Origin: Strongyloides papillosus | Taxonomy: Eukaryota > Nematoda > Chromadorea > Rhabditida > Strongyloididae | Direction: 5' to 3' | Assembly: GCA_005656395.1 (NCBI GenBank) | Contig: SRSI01000050.1 | Coordinates: forward strand, 4,774,001-4,838,000 | DNA length: 64,000 bases | In this document: piece by piece, positions 35,990-48,000 of the stretch | How positions within the stretch are numbered: the stretch's first letter is position 1 | Layout of the letters: each line of letters starts with the position of its first letter | Program-made: the position numbers and the translations under genes | Notes under the pieces: generated by a model | Told to the model about the DNA's origin: nothing | Databases searched by the model: none | The model's input: only the letters and a program-made list of their open reading frames with translations

Positions 35990-36599
35990 TTTTATTTTGA
36001 TGAAGATATCTAGCCAACTGGCTTTAAATATTAATTCTTTATAAACATTATATTGATATTAACTAAATAATACAAAATATAAAATAAATTTAAAAAGTTT
36101 AATTTCCATTTTCTCATTCTTAAAAAAAATTATAATAAATAAAAAGTTTCCATCACAAATATTTATTTTTATTTTAAGTGCACTGTTTATAACTCAAGTT
36201 TATTTTATTGTAGTTACTTCAAAATCGGTAACCTATTTGTGGCTCCTGTGATTTAATAAGGGCTTCATATTTTAAATAAACTATTGTTTAACGAAATAGA
36301 TAACTTTTGGTTCTGAATTCAAGAAAACATTAAATTATAAAGTATTTTACACATAAAGATAATTTATTATGAAGTCTTTATTTAATTTTTAAGAAAAAAA
36401 CAAATTCAAAGATTCTGATTCATTTCTATGAAATTAATCAAAATAAAAGCGTATTATAATCTAATTTTTATGACAAAAGTTGAGGAATATTCTAAATCTT
36501 CATCTTTGTTTAAGTATATTCCTAATTTATCAAGATTTCTATTGTTTCAATAGAAAATCGAATAAAATTTTTTTCTAAACACACTTTAATATTATCTTT

Positions 36600-36846
36600 C
36601 TAAGTTACTTCTGTAGAAATTGTATTATCATTGTGCTTTGAATCCGCAATATACTGTTTTTTAGCATCGAATTCGACAACAACAAATCGTACACCTAGTA
36701 CATTTTGTTCTACTAGCTGGTTTTCTAACTCTCGAAGTACTTGGTGCAACTCGAATAATAACACATGGCTTACAAGGCATAGCGGAAACTTCAATAGTCA
36801 GTATAACAGTAGCAATAATGATAACAAATATATTTAAGTAATTCAT
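36600..36846 (-). CDS. Second shifted-frame locus; 61-residue Cys/Arg-rich secreted peptide
   Basis: ATG at 36846; leader MNYLNIFVIIIATVILTIEV then MPCKPCVIIRVAPSTSR, KPASRTKCTRC, ICCCRIRC, stop at 36661 (61 residues, same length as the paralogue). The family-like frame (VLRELENQLVEQN, FDAKKQYIADSK) overlaps at 36600-36794 and here ends early, so the cystatin-like domain is truncated in this copy while the Cys/Arg frame is whole. Coding status uncertain. Confidence 0.5.
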
Positions 36847-37171
36847 TTTTGACTCACTAGAGATATCTTTTTATCAGCTTTTAAATATTACCTCATTCCA
36901 AATATTATCATGATATTATTAAAATAATCAAGAATATAAAGTAAATTTCAAAAGTTTAATCTCTTTTTTATCATTTTTAAAAAAATATAGCAAATAATTA
37001 GTATAAATATTTATTTTTACTATATTTAAAGCTAACTTGAAAATACAGAACAATTCATTTATGAAGTCATTATTAATATTAGAAAAAAAAGAATTAATGC
37101 AAACTTTTTAATTCATTTTACTTGAATTAATGGAGATAAAAGTGTGTTTTGAATTAAACTCTGGCATTAGT

Positions 37172-37567
37172 TTAATATTCAGCACATTGTCCTTCTTTTT
37201 GTACTTCTAATATTACATTATTGGGCTTCTTTGGACTTTCAAAAACATCACTCTCAAGATTCTCTGAACAATCGCCTTCATTTTTGATAGTACAATCTCC
37301 TTTTTTTGTTGAGACCAAAAGTTCATAGTGAATGTGTTGTCCATTGAATTCTTTTCTAGCCTTTTTGACACCAACGAATCTGTTATTTTTATCATTTTCT
37401 TTATTATACTTTTCAACAGATTTTTTTCCAAAATTTTGAATCATTTTACTATTCGGATTTATGGATCTAAACTCAAAAAGTTTAGCAGATTTCCCGAAAA
37501 TAGTAATTATTTCATTTGTTAATAAAAAAGCACAAATGATAAAGTTAGGTATCTTTAAATAAATCAT
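37172..37567 (-). CDS. Divergent small secreted cystatin-like protein, last array copy
   Basis: 131 residues, begins MIYLKIPNFIICAFLL. FGKKSVEKYNKENDKN helix, VKKARKEFNGQHIHYELLV, then CTIKNEGDC (C-x7-C), ESDVFESPKKP and a third Cys near the C-terminus (GQCAEY). The Phe-Asn-Gly at the loop position keeps a glycine. Right-hand end of the array. Confidence 0.75.
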   Translation of the reverse strand: MIYLKIPNFIICAFLLTNEIITIFGKSAKLFEFRSINPNSKMIQNFGKKSVEKYNKENDKNNRFVGVKKARKEFNGQHIHYELLVSTKKGDCTIKNEGDCSENLESDVFESPKKPNNVILEVQKEGQCAEY

Positions 37568-38871
37568 TTTTATTTTATTTAAAACAATCTTTTATCTCGT
37601 CTTTTATATTCCTTCATCCTTAATACTAAATGATATGAATTAAATAACCAAAAATAGAAAGTAAACTTAAAAGATTTGTTTCCTATTTTTTCTTTTTTGA
37701 AATGTAGATTTAATAAAATATTTATAAAGGAACATATTTCGATTCTCCAATATGTTCATTCTTAAAAAAAATCCAAAACAAATATTGAAATCATTTATGA
37801 GTAACAAAGATGGTAACATAAATATACATTTTTTAAAATGTCATTCGAGATTAAATAGTAAAAAATAAATTTCAATGCATTAACATGAATTTTTTTTAGT
37901 TTGATTTTTTCTTTTAATCAAATGACGTTGTTCTAAAAATAAAATGGTTTTTGACTCTTGAGGATTTTTTTATTCTTGTAAATAGGACTTGATAATAAGT
38001 TGGCATCTCATTCATTAACTTTAATAATGTCTTTAAAATCCACGATATAGCACTTCTAATGCCATACTGAAATCGACATTAAAACAGTTATGGCGACATT
38101 ATTGATGTATTGGAGTGTGCCCTTTTCTTAAAACTGTAAATAATTTGCATAATCCCTAAAACATTCAAAAAATATTCGAAAATATAATAAAAATTAAAAT
38201 ATATAAGAAGTAAACATAAGTTCTTTAGCAGATAATTTAAAAGTGAAGAATAAGTAGATTTATTTCTAGAATATCTTCCATGAGTATTAAATAATTATTA
38301 TAACTGGAAAGAATCATAAAACAATTAAACAGTTAATAATATGATATAAAAATAATAAAACTTCCACAAACTGATATTATTTACATTAAAATGCATATTA
38401 TCTTCCCACACAAAATACCAAAATTAAATTTGATTAAGAATTTTATGTCTATTTATCTTCATTGTTATATTATATAACAATTTAAACTATTTTTCATTCA
38501 ATTACTTTTTTTCTACGAATTTGTTATATATATACATGATAATCCCCCTATATGTAAATATTTATTTATATAATTATTAATTGAAATATTTTTTTACATC
38601 ATCATATTTTCCGTATTATAAAATGATATTACTAACAGATATATTATTAACACTGTACAAATACTTATCATAATGTTATTGTACTTTGTTAAATTGCATG
38701 TAAAACATATCAAAAAACTGTCACTAATACTAGAATGCCTCCATCACCATCATTTTATTAAAAAATTAATTTTTAAAAAACAAAATAGTATAGATCTTTG
38801 ATATTGGACAACTATACAATTTTTACTATATTAGCAATAAATAAAAAAATGTTTTCATGCAATATGTCATG

Positions 38872-38976
38872 TTAAAAATCTGAATCATCAAAAGGTAAAA
38901 GGCTTTTATCTTCGAGAAAAGAGTTGTTCATTTTTTTTGTAAATAATAATATGATATCCTTTATCTTTTTTGATGA
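38872..38976 (-). other. Possible terminal coding exon
   Basis: Minus strand: an acceptor-like TTTGTAG, then an open frame of 34 codons ending in a stop, containing KIKDIILLFTKKMNNSF and LLPFDDSDF. Composition is protein-like, unlike the flanks. No upstream exon was identified and the protein is not recognised. Confidence 0.25.
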
Positions 38977-40265
38977 CTACAAATATAATTTATGTATACT
39001 TATATCTGCCAATATTTTCTTTTAGGATTAAAGTACTAATTTGGTATTAAGTTATTATGTTGTTGTTAAGATTTCTAATGATTAGTAAAAACGTTTACCA
39101 GTTAAAATATTTTATGATATTTATTTAAAATTTATTTAATTTATTTGCTGTTAACATTTTCGTCCCTTTTTATTTAATAACTTTATGGTCACTATCATTG
39201 TTCACTTTTTGATTGATTTAAAATGTAATTTTTTGGATTTTTTTGAAGTAAACATCTTGTAGTTTAATTAAATTAACAGTAAAATATAGAATTACTAGTT
39301 AAAAAACTAAATCAAACTCTTTTTAAAATTATATTTCTCCATAGGTCCCTTATCATGTTAACGATATTTTTTTTTCTCTATATTTTTTCTATAAAGCAAC
39401 TCATTTCAAATATTATTTTTTTACCATTTCACGCAATAACATTTTATTCCGAAAAATAGACCATATTTTACATTATTTTTAATTCTTGTTTTTTTACCAT
39501 CACTTTAAAAACTTATAGTTAATAGTGCATTTTAATTAGCATTATATTATAAAAAAGCACTGTAACTTACTAATATATTTCTTATTTTTGTATACTTCAG
39601 AAAAGTTATTTCTCACAGATAATTACTATTGAAAAAAAGTTGTACATAGGAAATATTTTCTTTCTATAAAACAGCGTTAACAGCACTTTTAAAGTTTTCT
39701 CCACACAAGCATCATAAACTTTATTATGATAATATTAGAATTGTCTATGATAAAATTGTTTAACACACCATTCATTGAATATTATTTTTCGGAAAAACTT
39801 TTTTTTATTATTAACAATAAAAAAAGATATTATCTTATTGTTTAATCAAATTTTCTGTTAAATAATTTAAAATATTTACAAACAAGTAGTCTTATTATTT
39901 AATATTAAAAATTAAATACTAACATGATATTTAACTAGTTTGATATAATCATTATTTGTAATAAAAAAATATATGTTTAAAATTATTTATTTATTTTATA
40001 TTTTATAAATCATTTGTATAAATACATTGTCATTTCCAATTTAGGTATTTAGTTTTTAACGAAAATAGAAACAAAATATGGTGTTATTCTCTTGAAAATT
40101 TACATCTACAAATTGGCTAAAACTTTATGATATGTTTAGTTTCACATAAAAGTTTAATTAATATTTAAAATTATACATTTGAGAGATAAGACAAAGTTAG
40201 CTGAAATTATATAAATAGAAGTTCAAAAAAAATAATTATTCATAACTTTTTAAAATAATTTGCGC

Positions 40266-40415
40266 CTAGAAATCAATGTCTCTCTTCTTAAGAAGACTCT
40301 TTTTAGTTGCTCTTTCAAGAAGCCTTTTGTGAATCATCTTTAATGTTCTTGAATGTATAACATTAAGAGAGGAAATTCTTTTATTTTTCGTTTTTTTAAA
40401 TTGTACTATTATAAT
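40266..40415 (-). other. Possible terminal coding exon, basic helix
   Basis: Minus strand open frame of about 49 codons ending in TAG, including NVIHSRTLKMIHKRLLERA and KKSLLKKRDIDF. GC content is above the flanks. No start or upstream exon established; protein not recognised. Confidence 0.25.
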
Positions 40416-40526
40416 TTCATTTCTATTCTTCTAGACTAAGTACTTTTTTGTGCTACTTATTGATATATATTAAATACTAACTTTTGTAAAAAGTATTTAG
40501 GAGAAACTTCAAGTTTATGGACCATA

Positions 40527-42459
40527 ATGTATTCATCTAATTATCAAAGACCAATCTCACCAAAAGTTGTTGGATATGGAATCAATTATAATCAACCTCA
40601 AGTCCATCAAAACATCCCAAGACAAAGTTTTTCGCCTCACCAACAATATAATCAGCAGTATCAATATCAAAACTTTCCACAACAACAATATTCTTATCAA
40701 CAATATAACAATGTTAATCCCAACTATGGTATTCAACACCTTCAACAGTCACAAACACCAACATTAAAAAATAACTACCAAACTCAAATAAATATCTACC
40801 AACAACAACTTCCCAATTATCAGAATCAAGTAATGGCAAATCAATATCAATTAAGAACTCAACAACAATATCAAAATCCTAATTATCCTGGAACAACACC
40901 TATACAAGTTCCTCGAGAACAAATTTATTCTGGAACACAAAATTTCCAACCAATACATTGTAGAAATCTTTCCTCACCTTATTCAAGACCATCTGAAATA
41001 AAAGTAGTACAAAATAACTTTCAGCAATATCATGGACAACAGATAATTAATCAAGTTAATGATTATGTGCCCGAAAATCCTTATGTAGTTACAGCTAATA
41101 GGCCAATCAATCATCCAACTTCATCTCCGACAACAGTTCAATATAGTAATTATAGAAAACCGGATATGGGGGAAATGACTGTTAATGAGAATACTTTCAA
41201 GCACCTGGAACAAATGGCTGATAAGCAGAACAGTAATATTCATGTAATTAGAAATATTCCTCCTAATACAATAGAAACTCAACAACAAATTCTGGTGAAT
41301 CCTCATGCCAATACTACATTAAATACAATTGATAGAAATAATTCACAAACACTACCTAATCAACTAAATGTACTGGTACAAAATCCATCCGTAATACAAC
41401 CAATAGTTCAACAAAATATCAATAGCGAAGTTATAATCCAAGACCCAGATGTTGAATATGATAAAGCAATCAAAAAATTAAAAGATAACCAGGAGAAAAT
41501 AAAAACAATTCTTGAAAGGCAACAAATTGATGGAAAGATAACAGACGCTAAAGAAAGAATAGAAAGATTAGAAAGGATAATTAATTTACAGGAGAAAGTT
41601 TCATTAACCTTTATTCATAGGTTTATCAATGCAACAGATGCCAAGATAATGGATGAAAATTTATGTAAACCTGTTATGGATGCTTTTGATAATATTGTTA
41701 AAGCCGGTGATCAATATAGAAGTTTCCAAATACCACATTTTGATCCTTTTCACGAGCTTAAAGAGAAATTTTTGCAGTAAGTTTTTTACAAGTAAATTAT
41801 TAATATTTCCTTTTCAAGATTGCCAGATGCTGTAAATCATAGTAAACTTGATGAAGATGATGATCCAACACCATATTATTTGAGGAAAGAAAAAGATGAT
41901 AACGATAAGGTTGTCAATAAAAAAGGGAATGATGCCAAAAGACGTAAACTTGATACTGAAGTTACTGCCGTAAATCATCACAATGAAGTGACACAACAAA
42001 TAGATGAAAGAACAAAAATAATTCTTGGAAATGATGGTAAAGAACACCTAACGATACTATGTCATAATGATAAATATTTGACGTTATCAGATGTAATAAC
42101 AAAAGATCTCAAATTATGCGGTAAATTTCAAGTTGATCCTAATAATATTCCTATTTCTGATCATTATCGTGGTGTAAATTTTATTATCATTTTTGATAAA
42201 GTAAGTTATATGATTATTTAAAGTTTTATTATATTCTATCTTGTTTTAGATTGGTATCCCACCATTACATTTATATATTCCTATAGATTATCCAAAAGGA
42301 ATATGTTCAATAGTTAATCCTAATTACAATAGTGAAATTACAGATATATCTCTTGATAAACTTATTTCAAGAGTTGAACAAGCTTTACCAAGTCTTTCAG
42401 TTTACCGGAGAATTCAAAATATTGCTATTACATGGATGAATTTAGCAATGAATATATAG
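40527..42459 (+). CDS. mdt-15: Mediator complex subunit 15
   Basis: Transcription coactivator subunit that links activators (lipid, stress and sterol responses in C. elegans) to Mediator. Exons 40527-41776, 41819-42200, 42250-42459; introns 42 and 49 bp; 613 residues. The first 300 residues are rich in Gln, Asn, Tyr and Pro; a helical charged segment follows (about 310-365), then the conserved MED15 C-terminus: KFQVDPNNI, IPPLHLYIPIDYP (human has VPPLELSVPADYP) and a final NIAITWMNLA helix (human NTWAQSIHQA). No N-terminal KIX domain is present after this Met. The frame is open upstream to an acceptor at 40499-40500, so an earlier exon is possible. Confidence 0.8.
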
Positions 42460-44205
42460 GATTTTTCCTTATAAGTATTTATTTATCATATATAATTGTA
42501 TAGAAAGTGTTTAGGATATGGTGCATACTAACAAAATAAAAATTTAGGTACACAAGAATTATTCATAAAAATTCCATTTACATTTAAACTTTTACTAATT
42601 TATTTTATATTTGTTGGAAATTGTTACTTTATGGTTCATTGATAATAAAATTTTTTATATAAAAATTTATTTATTGAATTCTTGAATTATCTCTAGAATT
42701 TAATTCTCAATCCAGCTTCTGATTCTAAGACTTTAAAAGTACTTTATCTGAAGTCCAACTTGGGGAATATCTAAAGCACATACCTTCAAAGCCTTAGTGA
42801 AAAAGCAGTACGTACATTAGCCTCATTTAAAAGGAGACTAGTATGGATTGGAGCTACTATTGGAGCAGCAATATCAATGGAACCAACACAGCTAGGATGC
42901 AGAGTTGGATAGGTTAGATGGGGTGATCTTCAAGATCCTGGGAGGATGTATCCGCTTTATTATGGTACTCCACGTGGGATCAATCTGTTTGTGCTTCATA
43001 CAAATTTAGCTTAGATGATTTTAAGCACTGCTTGGGGCTCCTTTCCTATCAAATTTTAGGGAACGAAGGAACTCCACAAAGAAGGCTCAGGATCATACTT
43101 GAAAACGGGAAAACACAGAACAAGACGATAAAAGCTATACTGGAAAGGGGAGCATGTACACTAGCCTTTTTTCAATGAGACTAATGTACATACAACCAGT
43201 GAAAAAATACTCATAAGAATGAGTTAAGCTAAATCTAAAAAACAGAAGGTAAAGAAATGGATTTATGAATATCAGATTAATCTGGAGGACGGAATTTATA
43301 GATAATTATACAATCCAGTCATATCATCCATATTATTATTATATTGTACTAATGCTAATTTATATTTTCAACAATAAATTTATATCAATTACATTCTTAG
43401 TTTTTTAATGATGTTATCTTTGTCCTCGAAATGTTAAATAAACATGCTCCAATTGAATACAAATATTTTAATCTTGAAAATTTCCACTAACTACTCTTAT
43501 TTTTTGTATTATTAATTTTTTTGTAATTAAGATGAAGGTTAAAAGTTTTAAAAAATTATTTCTAACAGCAATTGTTTTTATAATCAAACTTTTTTCAATG
43601 TTATTTTAGTTATTTCCGTTAATTACCAAACCATTATACTTAATTAAAAATCGTTAATGTTATTTTTCAATGAAAAATGTATTAATTTATTACATATGAT
43701 AACTTTTTACGTTTTTCGTGTTTTAAACAATATTAAAGTATTAAAATTTTAAACAAATTTTACCACAGCTTATACTTTAATAACATTGATAACTTATTTT
43801 GATTAATGGTAATACTATAAAAATAATCGTTATGACAATTTAAAATCAAATAACTTTTCATTAAACAGTTTTATAGAACTTAATATCATAAATATGTAGT
43901 TTTTTTTTGTTGTTTAAAGTTTTCATAACTCTTTATAATCTATACAACCTTGAATTATGATAATAAAACACATTAAAAATATATCATATACTTCATCTCC
44001 TGCTAAATAAAAATGTTTTGACATTCCAAAACTTACAAATTCAAAGTGATAAGCAATAAATATTATATATGTAAATATGGCCAAAGAAATTAATAAATGA
44101 TAGGATAAATAATTATTTGCTTTATCGGGAAAAATTGCATTTTTTTACTATTCAAATTAATAAAAAAAATATAGGAAGAAATGTAATCTTTGATAAAATT
44201 CAAAA
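42460..44205. other. Intergenic with a GC-richer relic
   Basis: AT-rich except for about 42690-43260, which is markedly richer in G and C and is probably an old repeat or transposon fragment (see findings). No gene supported elsewhere. Confidence 0.45.
42690..43260. repeat. GC-rich island with internal direct repeat, likely mobile-element relic
   Basis: Two segments about 370 bases apart are similar: GTACATTAGCCTCATTTAAA with GGAGACTAGTAT (about 42810-42845) and GTACACTAGCCTTTTTTCAA with GAGACTAATGTA (about 43150-43185). One frame reads RTLASFKRRLVWIGATIGAA and then meets stops. Not assignable to a family by eye. Confidence 0.4.
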
Positions 44206-44667
44206 ATGAAGAATTTTCAAACAATAATCGTCTTGTTATCATTAATAAGTTTTATAAATGGGCTTACACAAAAAATAACAGTTACTGGAAGATTATTATG
44301 TAATAAAGTTCCGTTGGAAAATGTAAAAATTAAATTAATGGAAGAAGATGGTAAATTTTAGCGATAAAAATTTTAAAAATAATTTTTTCAAGTATTGTAC
44401 GATGATTTAATGGCTGAAGGAGTCACTGATGAGAATGGATACTTTAGTATAACTGGAGAAACTTTGGAGTACACAGCAATTGAACCATATATAGAATTTA
44501 AATACAAATGCCCGGAGTATGAGGAGAATTCTGTTGAAGATAGGAAATTTTTGTATGTTCCTGACAGTGTCTTCAGATATTTAGGTTATACAAGAGAATT
44601 TAAATTCAATTTTGATGAGATTGATCTTATAAGAATTAGAGAACGCGCCTATTGGTCTTTTTTTTAA
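44206..44667 (+). CDS. Transthyretin-like (TTR) secreted protein
   Basis: Nematode transthyretin-like family; some members act as extracellular binding or bridging proteins, most have no known ligand. Exons 44206-44350 and 44393-44667, intron 42 bp, 139 residues. Signal peptide (MKNFQTIIVLLSLISFINGL), then QKITVTGRLLCNKVPLENV, the family hallmark, DDLMAEGVTDENGYFSITG, the paired region YKCPEY, and VPDSVF. Only two Cys are obvious. Single copy here. Confidence 0.85.
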
Positions 44668-45087
44668 ACTAATTGTTTTAAGTAATAAATTATGTCGTAT
44701 TATTTTGTTATTGATTTTTTTATAAAGAAACAAAAGTTTAACACACTTTTTTGTGTCCTCCGGTTCTATGATCAAAAAAAAAAGCAAAATAAACAAAAAA
44801 ATTTTAATAGATGCGGCAGGAAAGCTTGTTTACTCTTTAAAACAGGCTTTCATTTCGATTGAGGAAAATATATACCCCCTGAAATGAAGTACGGAGCGGC
44901 CTTATTTTCTGAAAAAAGTTCCATAATTTTTAACTATATTGTAGTAAATTGTTTCATTTTTTCGTTTTTATTTTACATTGTCTATTGGTCAAAATCGTTA
45001 GAATCTAGAATAAAACTTATTAAAATTCATACTTATTAATCTTAATCGGTTTTATTCACTATTTTCTTATGCAGGAAAATAAGTAAA
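44668..45087. other. Intergenic with a potential hairpin
   Basis: AT-rich except 44810-44930. GAAAGCTTGTTT (44819-44830) can pair with AAAACAGGCTTTC (about 44839-44851) as a short stem with a small loop; the flank around 44885-44910 is GC-richer. Could be an RNA element or chance; no known ncRNA recognised. Confidence 0.3.
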
Positions 45088-48000
45088 ATGAATTCAGGAT
45101 GTCAATATACATCTTCATTTAAAATATTAGACTTCGATATATCACTTGATAATGCTAAATCTATTCTTAATCAAATTTTAAGTAAAGAAGGGAAACCAGC
45201 AGTTTGTTTCAATATTGATGTTATGAATAATGCTCAACCATTGTATGTTTTAATAACATATTCTTCATTTTTTACAATATTATATGTTTTTAGTATATTC
45301 CGAGCAACAGCAGAGGTAGTTCTACTTTCTGGAAACATATATTTTGGCCAAGGGATGGGAAAATCAAAACGTCTTGCCACAGCAGAATGTGCTTATAACA
45401 TTCTTGAGGAGATATCCAATAACAATGAATATCAGTCAACTGATAAAAAAAATCTACCCAAAAAAGGAAATATTCCACAACTACTTGTAAGAGTTACAGA
45501 GGACGAGGCATTGTATAAAGATGTAAAGGCACTTTACAATTGGCTTGAAATAGAGTTACCCGATTTTCCAGTTGTCAAGAACGAATTACCTGAACCAGAA
45601 TATAAAAAAATATCACCGCCAACATTTTTCGATTTTGAAGGGGTATTCAGAGAAACCAATCGTCAGTCTCCAGATTTTAGAAATAGCAGAAAAAATTATA
45701 TGAATATATGGTCTCCACCTATACCTAATTACGATTGCTGGAAAAATTCAATGGTAGACGATGTTCTTTTTAAAGAAAAACCACTTGATAAAATATCACA
45801 AATTTTATTAAGTATTGAAAATAGAAAAACTCCATTAATGAAAATAGAGGAATCAAGAAAACATTTACCTATATATGATAAAAAAAATGACATAATACAA
45901 GCTGTGGAGGAATCACAAATATTATTGATAAAATCATCTACCGGTTCTGGAAAGAGTACACAAATAGGACAATTTTTATTGAAACATTATATTGATAATA
46001 TGAAGGGTGCTGAGTTTAATTGCATAATAACGCAGCCACGAAGGTTAGCTGCGATAAATTTAGCAAAAAGAGTAGCAGAAGAGAGATATGAATGTGTGGG
46101 TGAATCTATCGGTTATTGCGTTCGTTTTGAAAAGCTTTATCCTAGACCGTTTGGCTCTATATTATATGCTACTGTTGGGACAATAATTAAGAAATTATCT
46201 AATGGTTTAAAAGGTATTTCACATATTATTGTCGATGAAGTTCATGAAAGATCCTTAGAAACAGACTTCTTATTAATAATCCTTAAAAAAATGTTATCAA
46301 ATTGCAGTGGAATCAAGATTATTCTTATGTCAGCAACAATTGATACCACACAATTTGAAAAATACATGAATGGTATTAGAGTAATGGAGCTTCATGGAAA
46401 ATCATATGAAGTTATGGAACTTTATTTAGATGAATTTATACAACATTATAAAATTTATCCTTCTCTTTTCGTTCCACCACCAGGATATGATGTAAATTCA
46501 AATTTATGGGACTTTAACTATCTTCCAAATGGAAAACTAATATCTCCATTAGGGACTTATATTACCGAACAAATAGAATCTAGTGATGAGATACCTTACG
46601 ATATTATAAAAATGATGGTTGAAGAAAGTTGTAAAGCAATGATTTCTTCTAATGAACAAGGGTCAATTCTAATATTTCTCCCAGGATGGAGTGAGATTAT
46701 ACTATGTATGGAGGAATTGAAGACTTCAGCTAGTGAAGATATGTATTGGTTGGTTCCTTTACATTCAAATCTATCTTTTGATGATCAAAAAAAAGTTTTC
46801 AAATCACCGCCAAAGGATAAATTTAAGATTATTGTTTCTACGAATATTGCTGAAAGTTCTATAACAGTAGATGATGTATTGTATGTAATAGATTCTTGTA
46901 GGCAAAAGAAACAATTGATAAATCATAAGTCGGCAACATGTTATTATGAAGTTTCTTATACTTCTAAGGACTGTATGGACCAAAGAAAGGGTAGAGCTGG
47001 TAGAATTAGAAAAGGATACTTGTTTTCGATTAATTTCTCGAAGTCTATGGCATACGTTGCCGCTTCATACTGAAGCTGAAATCAAGACTGCTCCTCTTGA
47101 TTCAACCATATTAGGTATTAAAGCATTAGGATTGGGAGATTCAGTAAGTTTTCTAAAGGATTCAATCGAACAAATTGATGAGAGGAATATTATTGAAGCA
47201 GAGGAGTACCTTCGACAATTATCAGCATTGGACAAAAATAAAAACATAACATATATTGGTAGAGTTATGGAGCGTCTTCCATTCACTCCAGAAACAGCAA
47301 AATGTGTTTTAACAGCTACATTATTTAATGTTGCCGATTCAATAGCTTTCATCTGTGGATATTACAACTCTAATCTTCCCTTATTTAATAATCCATTCAA
47401 ACAACTTGAGATTGCAGATGCAATTCTCCAGTTATGTGGAGACTTTATCAGTGATCATATTCTTCCTCTTTTGGCATTAAAAATCAACACAGCCGAATAT
47501 AAAAACGTCAATTATTCACTTCCAATATTGAAATTAATTAATAAAGATAATATGGCTAATTTATATATGGTGAAAAATCAGATATTTGAAGTTTTAAAAA
47601 ATGAATTTCAAAATACTGACTTTCACGAATACGGGGTATCAAGTAACAAAGATTCATCTGCTCAAATGCATGTCATAATGTCTCTTTTAGTCAAATCATT
47701 CTATCCAAATATTGCAATACAAAGCAAAAAACGTGTATTTATTGATATGGAAGGATATAAAGTGGCACTTAATAAAATTTCTGTCCTCTGTCTTGATAAA
47801 AATAATTACGAAGACAGGTCACCATTTATTATATACAGCCAAAAGATTATCACTAAATATACAATGTTTAAAGAATGTAGCGTTATTTCACCTTTACAAT
47901 TATTATTATTCGGATACAAGGAAGTTATTTACAAAGGCGGAAATAAACTAATCATTGATGATGTTATTATATTTGATATTGATCCCAAATTTGGGCAAAT

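Larger units (their letters stand above)
8176..37171 (-). repeat. Tandem gene-array units with conserved spacers
   Basis: Every spacer between the minus-strand copies carries the same ordered landmarks: ACAAATATTTG, a GACTTA/CTTCAT block about 300 bases from the gene end, and AATAATCAAAATGATTAA upstream of each start. Spacing between successive starts is mostly 0.6-1.3 kb. The array is broken by the esterase, the decayed gene and HSD copy 2 (15158-20371). The spacers hold no other genes that I can see except the transposon insertions listed separately. Confidence 0.75.
37568..40526. other. Large AT-rich intergenic region with two orphan minus-strand open patches
   Basis: No complete gene seen. 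Two higher-complexity minus-strand patches stand out: 38872-38976 and 40266-40415 (see findings). The last 26 bases before the MED15 start are open back to an AG (40499-40500). Confidence 0.4.

Noticed and set aside
47013..47043. 22-bp GT-AG intron as explanation of the helicase frame change
   Set aside because: Much shorter than other introns here (31-51 bp) and would remove conserved spacing after motif VI; a one-base shift fits better.
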